Part shown: positions 34,480 through 40,409 of the stretch, piece after piece
Layout: every line of letters starts with the position of its first letter
How positions within the stretch are numbered: position 1 is the first letter of the stretch
From: CAZQQU01 sp964595625
Lineage (GTDB): Bacteria; Bacteroidota; Bacteroidia; Flavobacteriales; Flavobacteriaceae
DNA length: 40,409 nt
Assembly (NCBI GenBank): GCA_964595625.1
Contig: CAZQQU010000013.1
Span: 1 to 40,409, forward strand
Reading direction: 5' to 3'
Translations under genes and position numbers: made by a program
Notes under the pieces: model-generated
What the model was told of the DNA's origin: nothing
Seen by the model: the letters and a program-made list of their open reading frames with translations, nothing else
The model's database searches: none

Positions 34480-35178
34480 ATGAATAAAATAAAATGGTTT
34501 AGAGGATTGGGGATATCTGCCGTAACTGCTGTAGGATTACTTCTGATTGCCGGGGATCATATTGATGGACCTTCGGTAGCGGGTACTACCTCAGATATTG
34601 CCAGTTTTTATGCCTTTGAAGGCGAAAATACCTCCAATTTGGTTTTAGTGGCTAACCTCCAAGGTATGTTACCTGCCGGTACCGCTACAGAAAATGCAAA
34701 ATTCGATGAAGATGTATTGGTAGAATTTAACATTGATACCACGGGTGATATGATTGAAGATTTGGTCATCCAAGCGATTCGTAGAGCCGATACCATGTAT
34801 TTTTTCGGTCCTGCCGTTCCATTTTCTACCGGGACTAGCAGTGAAATTATGACTTTCGCTACGCGAAATCAGGTACAAATTTCCTCGGGAGAAGCTGATA
34901 GTGAAGCAATAGTTGCTGAAAACAACGGAATGAAATTTTTTGCTGGACCCCGAGACGACTCATTCTTTTTTGATTTAGATCGCTATGAAATGATTGTAAA
35001 CCAAGAAGTAACTGGTTTTAATGAAGAAGGTGAAGATAAATTTGCTGGAATGAATGTACTTTCCATCGTGGTAGAACTACCAAAATCTTTGTTGGGTGCC
35101 GGAACAGTAGGAGTTAATCCGTATGCACCCGATGTGCCGATGTACAGTATGTGGGTAGAAACTAAAAGAAAACAATAG
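34480..35178 (+). CDS. DUF4331-type exported protein (N-terminal-half like)
   Basis: This is a 232-residue protein. I chose the ATG at 34480: an upstream GTG at 34408 lies inside the promoter. The N-terminus has a hydrophobic segment (ISAVTAVGLLLIAG) followed directly by DHIDGPSVAGTTSDIASFYAFEG, the recognisable opening of DUF4331 (aspartate- and histidine-rich, D-I-x-x-F-Y-A-F). Later LSIVVELPKSLLG is another DUF4331 strand. It ends at the point where longer DUF4331 proteins continue into their G-R-P half, which is found in the next gene 3 bases downstream. Function of the family is unknown; it is extracytoplasmic. Confidence 0.78.
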   Translation: MNKIKWFRGLGISAVTAVGLLLIAGDHIDGPSVAGTTSDIASFYAFEGENTSNLVLVANLQGMLPAGTATENAKFDEDVLVEFNIDTTGDMIEDLVIQAIRRADTMYFFGPAVPFSTGTSSEIMTFATRNQVQISSGEADSEAIVAENNGMKFFAGPRDDSFFFDLDRYEMIVNQEVTGFNEEGEDKFAGMNVLSIVVELPKSLLGAGTVGVNPYAPDVPMYSMWVETKRKQ

Positions 35179-35180
35179 TT

Positions 35181-35843
35181 ATGAAGAAGTTAATTACAAA
35201 TATATCTTATCTATTTTTAGGAATAGTACTGTCTCTATTTCTGGTAAATTGTAGTAGTGAAGACGATAACGATAATGTGATTGAACCCGAACCAACCTGT
35301 ACCGACGGTATTCAAAACGGTGATGAAGAAGGCATTGACTGCGGAGGGAGTTGTCCTCCCTGTGATCAAGTAGTGCTTGATTTTTCAGGAACTTATGTAC
35401 AGGAAGATCAGGTGGGACGTCCTGGAATTGCTCAGATGTACATTACCTATGGTGTAAGAGATGATTTTAATACGACTATTCCTACCGCCATGAACAGTTT
35501 TATTGAGGATATCAAAAACAATATACTGACTTTAAATCCGGACTATACCACCAATGGCTGGGGAGAAGATTTAGATACCTTTAGCGAATTTTTATCCAAA
35601 GATGTGTTGTGGGTGGCTCAAAACGGAGGTACCTCTTACGCTGATGGAGCCAACCCGTATTCGGGACGTCGACTAACCGATGACGTGATGGATTACCAAT
35701 TACTATTATTATATGGAGGTTCAGATTTTGATAATCCTTTGAATGACGGTAGTGGTGACAATCCATTATTAATTCGGGATGGGGTGTCAGAAAATGACAA
35801 ACCCTTTTTACCATCCTTCCCCTATTTGGCACCGCCTTTTTAA
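35181..35843 (+). CDS. Lipoprotein with DUF4331 C-terminal-half-like domain
   Basis: This 220-residue lipoprotein has the lipobox FLVNC (Cys24) followed by an acidic linker. Next is a cysteine-rich motif, CTDGIQNGDEEGIDCGGSCPPC, with four cysteines, which is common as a small module in surface proteins of Bacteroidota. The remainder holds GRPGIAQMYITYGVRDDFN and SGRRLTDDVMDYQLLLLYGG, matching the second half of DUF4331. It starts 3 bases after the previous gene and is followed by a terminator, so the two genes form a closed two-gene unit. The two products probably assemble together, but this is inference. Confidence 0.75.
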   Translation: MKKLITNISYLFLGIVLSLFLVNCSSEDDNDNVIEPEPTCTDGIQNGDEEGIDCGGSCPPCDQVVLDFSGTYVQEDQVGRPGIAQMYITYGVRDDFNTTIPTAMNSFIEDIKNNILTLNPDYTTNGWGEDLDTFSEFLSKDVLWVAQNGGTSYADGANPYSGRRLTDDVMDYQLLLLYGGSDFDNPLNDGSGDNPLLIRDGVSENDKPFLPSFPYLAPPF

Positions 35844-36325
35844 TAAAAACGTGAAATAAATTTAATAAAGCCGATTTTTATCGGCTTTATTTTTTTATCA
35901 AAATGCGAATTCTTCAATTTTTTTAATAATTTTTGCTGATTTTTAGTATGGTTGATTTTTGTGTGTTGATAAAGAAATTCCTAACTAAATACTTCAATTT
36001 TAAGAGTGACTAAGACCCGAAATTAGGGCATTCAACGACTCGAATATCTCAATTTTAGATTTTTATTCAATAATTAATCATACATTTTTTTGAGTTTTAT
36101 AAAAACATTTCAACCTCTTTTTATTAACTTTTTTTAAAATGTAAGATATTTAAAATCAGATGCATGAATATTTTATTTACTAAATAGTTAATAACTTTTT
36201 GTTGTAGGTGAATTCGTACAGATTTTAACTTCTTTGATTAATTTTAATAAAATTTATATTTTTTTTATACTTTAGCCTGACTATTTCAAACCAAGAAATG
36301 GAACACAGAATTACATTAATCTCTA
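35844..36325 (+). other. 482-bp AT-rich intergenic region
   Basis: After the terminator at 35864-35897 the region is strongly AT-rich with no plausible gene. A TATACTTTAG stretch at 36266-36275, about 50 bases before the ATG at 36326, is the best candidate promoter element for the M36 gene, but it matches TAnnTTTG poorly. No tRNA or clear stable hairpin is visible. Confidence 0.45.
35864..35897 (+). terminator. Terminator after the DUF4331 pair
   Basis: A perfect 12-bp stem, AATAAAGCCGAT (35864-35875) with ATCGGCTTTATT (35880-35891), loop TTTT, is followed by more T residues. It is 20 bases after the stop at 35843. Confidence 0.9.
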
Positions 36326-39300
36326 ATGAAAAAAGCGTTATTTTTTCTGTCTCTGCTTACGGCAGGGATGGCTCCCACTTTGAATGCGCAATACGCTGGC
36401 TCAAAGGAAAAAATCAAACAGCTTTTAACTCAGGTTGACTATGAAAAAAATCTGAGCGAAAAAGATCTTTTTGAGATTGCAATTACTGATGAATACATCA
36501 GTAGAACAAGCGGAACTAAGCACATCTATCTTCGTCAGATGGTGGATGGTTTAGAAATTCTTGGGACCGAATCTAGTCTTCATTTGGATGCAAATGGAGA
36601 GTTGTTAGTAGGTCACAATTATTTTGTAAACAGCTTAGAGAGACGCAAACGTGGGAATTCGACACCAAAGATCAGTGCCGTCGATGCGGTCACTGCTGCT
36701 GCTTCACATTTGAAGTATGCAATTACTGAACCTATTACTGCCCTTTCTCAAAATCAGGCAGGAAAATCTACTTTATTAAGTCGCGGTGGTATTTCACTCA
36801 GCGATATCCCGGTTGATTTAAAATATCTGTTACAAGATGACGGAAGTATCGTTTTGGTTTGGGACTTATCTATTGAGGCGGTCTCAAAAGCGGAATGGTA
36901 TAACGTACGAGTCAACGCATTTACCGGTGAAATAATTAACCAAGTAAACTGGGTCTCCAGTTGTGGATTTACTTGTGCACACAGCCACGACGAAAGTGAT
37001 TCCCATAATCATCATGAAATGGATGAGGTTACTTGGTGCGCTGAGAATGATGTGGTAGCAACCACTTCTCACTCTGACGATTTCATTGAAAGTGAATCAT
37101 TAGCCCTAATTTCCGGGACGTATAATGTATTCCCAATGCCCATCGAAAGTCCATTTTACGGTAGCCGTTCGCTGGTTTCAGCCATAGACGTCGTCAATAC
37201 AGAAGCTTCCCCTTACGGTTGGCACGATACCAACGGGTCGCCCGGGGCGGAGTATACCAACACCCGGGGAAACAATGTGTTTGCCTATGAGGACCAAGAC
37301 GGAAATAACAACAACAATCCCGGATCCTCACCGAATGGTGGATCTTCTTTGATTTTTGATTACCCCTTCAATCCTGTGTATTCCTCTGGCAATAAATCAC
37401 AAGCCGCGGCAATTACCAATTTATTTTATTGGAATAACATAGTGCACGATGTAGCTTATGTTTATGGTTTTGATGAGGCCAGTGGTAATTTCCAACAAAA
37501 TAATTATGGAAAAGGAGGTTTAGGTAACGACTACGTTCGGGCAGAAGCCCAAGATGGAGGAGGTACTTGTAATGCGAATTTCGCAACTCCACCCGACGGA
37601 AGTTTACCGCGTATGCAAATGTATATTTGTGGTGATAAGGATGGCGATTTTGACAATGTGGTTATTATACACGAATACGGTCATGGTATTTCGGTACGGC
37701 TTACCGGAGGTCCCGGAACAGCCAGTTGTTTAAATAATAACGAGCAAATGGGGGAGGGCTGGAGCGACTGGTTTGGCTTGATGTTGACCATGAAAGCGGG
37801 TGAATCGGGAGCCAATCCGCGAGGAATCGGAACTTATTTATTTGGTCAAGCTCCCGGCGGACCCGGTATTAGAGCATATCCCTACTCCACCAATATGGCC
37901 ATTAATCCCCATACATACAATTCTATTAAAACTGCGGGTGTTCCCCACGGAGTCGGTAGTGTATGGGCCGCAATGCTTTGGGAAATGACCTGGGGATTAA
38001 TTGATAAATACGGATTTGATGACGATATTTATTACGGTACCGGCGGAAATAATATCGCTATGGCATTGGTAATAGAAGCCCTAAAATTACAACCTTGTAA
38101 TCCGGGATTCGTCGATGGAAGAGATGCTATTTTAATGGCCGATAAAATTTTGTACGGGGGTGTCAATCAGTGTATTATATGGGCCGCTTTCGCGAAAAGA
38201 GGACTGGGCTACAGTGCTTCACAAGGTTCCTCCTCAAGTACTAACGATGGCGTAGAAGCCTTTGATACACCTAATATTACGGCCAGTTATGTAGCGCCCG
38301 GAAATATTTGTCAGTCCCAAGGAATTATATATGGACTCAATGGAGGAAGTCCTTATGGCGGTGTGTATACCGGACCCGGAGTAACCGATGATGGTAATGG
38401 ACATACTTATACATTTGATCCGATTGCTGCCGGACCTGGTGTACATTCTATTACATACACCTTACCCGCGCACGCTTGTGGAGGACCCTCCTCAGCGGTG
38501 GATACCATAGAGGTGTACCCCGGAATTGAAATCTCGGGATGTTCCTCAGATATTTATGTGGATGCCATGTCAAGTTGTGGTGCTCTTGTAACTTTTGACC
38601 CTCCTATCGGAAGTTCTGGTTGTAATAATGTAGTCTTTGAAGATTTTGATAGTGTTACAGAACCTGCACTCCCTTTGGGATGGATTTCACAACAGCATAC
38701 CGGTAACGGTATTGTTTGGAGAACAGTTACAACTCAAAGTCTATCTACTCCCAATGCTGCCTATGCCAATAATCCTGCCGGAGTAAATGCCTCTTCTCTG
38801 CGAACTCCGGAATATGAAATGGGTAGCTCTCCCAATCCTCAACTTAAGTTTAAAATTTATTATGCAACTGAGTTTGGATACGATGGGATGGTTCTGGAGT
38901 ACAGTGTCAATGGAGGCACTTGGAAAGATATTTTGGACGGAGGTGGATCCTTCTTTATGGGAGGATACAATAATAACATTGCTACAGGATACAATAACCC
39001 CCTGAGTGGGAGACAGGCTTGGACCGGTAACTCCGGTGGTTTTGTCGATGTTATTGTAAATCTGAATACCACTTTAAATAATAATAACGTAAGATTCCGC
39101 TGGCGTATTGGAACGGATGCTTATGTAGGTTCCTTAGGTGTATGGCTCGAAAATATGGAGCTATCCGGACTTAAAACACCGCCAGCGACAGTTGTTCAAA
39201 CCAGTGGTTTGCCTTCTGGAAGTGAATTTCCTATTGGAAGTACAACCGTGACTTTTGAAGCCAGCGATGGCTCCGGAAATGTAGTAGAATGCTCTTTTGA

Positions 39301-40409
39301 TGTTATTGTTACTGACGGAATACCTCCAGTAGCCCAAGCGAAAGATATAACAGTAGCTTTAGACGCTTTCGGGCAAGCACTCATCACTGTGGATGATATT
39401 GATGATGGCTCCTACGATAATTGTAGTGTGGTAAATCGTGAAATTAGTCAAACCTCTTTCAGCTGTGCGGATGTGGGTCAAAATATAGTTACTTTAACGG
39501 TGTATGACGGATCGGGTAACTACGCTACCGATCAAGCAACGGTGACTGTAGTAGAAGATGTAGCTCCGGTGGCCCAAGCCCAAGACATCACGGTGTATTT
39601 AGACGCCTTGGGTCAAGCAGTAATCACAGCAGAGGATATCGACAACGGAAGTAGCGACAACTGCGGTATCAGCAGTATGAGCGTTAGCCCGGATACCTTT
39701 GATTGTTCTGACATCGGAACCCATACAGTGACATTAACCGTGTATGATGGTTCAGGTAACTTAGCAACAACACAGGCAACATTGACGGTGTTAGATCAAC
39801 AAGCCCCAGTAGCTATTGGTCAAGATATAACAGTTGTTCTAGGTGAAGATGGACATGTAACTATACAGCCTGAGGAGGTTGATAATGGGAGTTATGATAA
39901 CTGTCAGATTGTAGGGATGTCTTTAAGTGAAACAACTTTTACTTGTAACGACGTTGGAGAAAATCATATAGTATTCTCAGTTACAGACTCTTCTGGAAAT
40001 ACAAACACGGCAGAAGTTGTTGTTGTTGTAATCGTCGAGGATGAATTGCCTCCAGTAGCCCAAGCGAAAGATATAACAGTAGCTTTAGACGCTTTCGGGC
40101 AAGCACTCATCACTGTGGATGATATTGATGATGGCTCCTACGATAATTGTAGTGTGGTAAATCGTGAAATTAGTCAAACCTCTTTCAGCTGTGCGGATGT
40201 GGGTCAAAATATAGTTACCCTAACCGTGTATGACGGATCGGGTAATTCCGCTACTGCTCAAGCAACGGTGACTGTGGTAGAAGATGTAGCTCCTGTGGCC
40301 CAAGCCCAAGACATCACGGTGTATTTAGACGCCTTGGGTCAAGCAGTAATCACGGCAGAGGATATCAACAACGGAAGTAGCGACAACTGCGGTATCAGCA
40401 GTATGAGCG
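36326..40409 (+). CDS. M36 (fungalysin) metalloprotease with HYR-like repeats, 3' end outside the window
   Basis: An open frame from the ATG at 36326 to the last base, at least 1361 codons, with no stop. It has a signal peptide (MKKALFFLSLLTAGMAPTLNAQ), then a fungalysin/thermolysin-type propeptide (about 40-200). A cysteine/histidine-rich stretch at 213-231 follows. The catalytic domain has HEYGH with His449, Glu450 and His453, and the third ligand Glu477 in GEGWSD. After residue 640 come beta-rich domains, one resembling a MAM or galactose-binding jelly roll (about 770-960). A classical HYR domain follows near 960-1000, then repeated HYR-like modules of about 80 residues with a D-N-C motif from residue 1000. 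A T9SS sorting domain is likely beyond the window edge. It is probably a secreted, broad-specificity protease. Confidence 0.9.
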   Translation, partial: MKKALFFLSLLTAGMAPTLNAQYAGSKEKIKQLLTQVDYEKNLSEKDLFEIAITDEYISRTSGTKHIYLRQMVDGLEILGTESSLHLDANGELLVGHNYFVNSLERRKRGNSTPKISAVDAVTAAASHLKYAITEPITALSQNQAGKSTLLSRGGISLSDIPVDLKYLLQDDGSIVLVWDLSIEAVSKAEWYNVRVNAFTGEIINQVNWVSSCGFTCAHSHDESDSHNHHEMDEVTWCAENDVVATTSHSDDFIESESLALISGTYNVFPMPIESPFYGSRSLVSAIDVVNTEASPYGWHDTNGSPGAEYTNTRGNNVFAYEDQDGNNNNNPGSSPNGGSSLIFDYPFNPVYSSGNKSQAAAITNLFYWNNIVHDVAYVYGFDEASGNFQQNNYGKGGLGNDYVRAEAQDGGGTCNANFATPPDGSLPRMQMYICGDKDGDFDNVVIIHEYGHGISVRLTGGPGTASCLNNNEQMGEGWSDWFGLMLTMKAGESGANPRGIGTYLFGQAPGGPGIRAYPYSTNMAINPHTYNSIKTAGVPHGVGSVWAAMLWEMTWGLIDKYGFDDDIYYGTGGNNIAMALVIEALKLQPCNPGFVDGRDAILMADKILYGGVNQCIIWAAFAKRGLGYSASQGSSSSTNDGVEAFDTPNITASYVAPGNICQSQGIIYGLNGGSPYGGVYTGPGVTDDGNGHTYTFDPIAAGPGVHSITYTLPAHACGGPSSAVDTIEVYPGIEISGCSSDIYVDAMSSCGALVTFDPPIGSSGCNNVVFEDFDSVTEPALPLGWISQQHTGNGIVWRTVTTQSLSTPNAAYANNPAGVNASSLRTPEYEMGSSPNPQLKFKIYYATEFGYDGMVLEYSVNGGTWKDILDGGGSFFMGGYNNNIATGYNNPLSGRQAWTGNSGGFVDVIVNLNTTLNNNNVRFRWRIGTDAYVGSLGVWLENMELSGLKTPPATVVQTSGLPSGSEFPIGSTTVTFEASDGSGNVVECSFDVIVTDGIPPVAQAKDITVALDAFGQALITVDDIDDGSYDNCSVVNREISQTSFSCADVGQNIVTLTVYDGSGNYATDQATVTVVEDVAPVAQAQDITVYLDALGQAVITAEDIDNGSSDNCGISSMSVSPDTFDCSDIGTHTVTLTVYDGSGNLATTQATLTVLDQQAPVAIGQDITVVLGEDGHVTIQPEEVDNGSYDNCQIVGMSLSETTFTCNDVGENHIVFSVTDSSGNTNTAEVVVVVIVEDELPPVAQAKDITVALDAFGQALITVDDIDDGSYDNCSVVNREISQTSFSCADVGQNIVTLTVYDGSGNSATAQATVTVVEDVAPVAQAQDITVYLDALGQAVITAEDINNGSSDNCGISSMS
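39323..40409 (+). repeat. 726-bp direct repeat within the M36 protease gene
   Basis: The sequence from 39323 recurs from 40049 (period 726 bp, 242 codons). The first 170 bases are identical, and I count about eleven mismatches over the 361 bases of the second copy that are visible. One unit holds three HYR-like modules, each with D-N-C and a later cysteine. Copy number is unknown because the window ends inside the second copy. Confidence 0.9.

Noticed and set aside
36298..36436. ATG at 36298 opening a 45-codon frame that overlaps the M36 start
   Set aside because: It is out of frame with the protease and encodes no signal or motif; the ATG at 36326 gives a clear signal peptide.
39323..40409. 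Direct repeat considered as a mobile element or duplication by transposition
   Set aside because: The repeat is an exact multiple of codons, keeps the frame, encodes surface modules and carries no inverted repeat or transposase.
1..40409. Search for a defence system, phage, integron or other unusual mobile system
   Set aside because: No nuclease, helicase, reverse transcriptase, toxin-antitoxin, integrase or transposase signature is visible; base and gene make-up look uniform.

Overview
The window comes from a Bacteroidota chromosome, most likely a marine member of the Flavobacteriaceae. The signs are type IX secretion system (T9SS) C-terminal sorting domains on exported proteins, a porQ-cmk gene pair, flavobacterial -7 boxes of the form TAnnTTTG ahead of several genes, a bacillithiol gene (bshC), and little visible Shine-Dalgarno sequence. 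I see no rRNA, tRNA, CRISPR array, transposase, phage or conjugation genes. Most of it is core genome plus surface-protein genes.

Layout. 1-60: tail of an OmpA-type protein. 165-9610: exported proteins: a TlpA/DUF4369 lipoprotein, a T9SS-sorted lipase-like hydrolase, a TlpA-DUF6029 pair, and a three-gene block of two Omp28-type thioredoxin-fold proteins around a small T9SS cargo. 9670-14252: nnr (NAD(P)HX repair), a small secreted protein, an alpha/beta hydrolase and bshC. 14565-18086: an M14 peptidase, a PrsW-type membrane protease and a SUI1/YciH protein. 18092-20281 (minus): a DUF2520 protein, a KdsC-type phosphatase and a UbiA prenyltransferase in one operon. 20385-25917: a fused cytochrome c maturation protein CcsBA, a WKSE-repeat protein, porQ and cmk. 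25966-29245: a candidate small RNA or leader, then an ABC transporter pair and an MscS channel. 29250-34361 (minus): a carboxylesterase, a dihydroorotase homologue that has lost its metal ligands, a BatA/VWA membrane protein and a LETM1-related protein. 34480-35843: two adjacent DUF4331-type genes. 36326 to the end: a very large M36 (fungalysin) metalloprotease with HYR-like repeats, still open at the window edge.

How they fit together. The main theme is the cell envelope. PorQ belongs to T9SS, and at least three proteins here carry visible T9SS sorting domains, with the M36 protease a likely fourth. Four exported thioredoxin-fold proteins and CcsBA point to thiol-redox and cytochrome c work outside the cytoplasm.

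The points most worth a second look are the 39-bp-period WKSE repeat protein, the 726-bp internal duplication in the M36 protease, the catalytically degenerate dihydroorotase, the candidate RNA after cmk, the terminator-like hairpin directly before the gene at 7558, the DUF4331 pair, and a recurring CCCTAT sequence next to start codons. I did not find a convincing new defence or mobile system.
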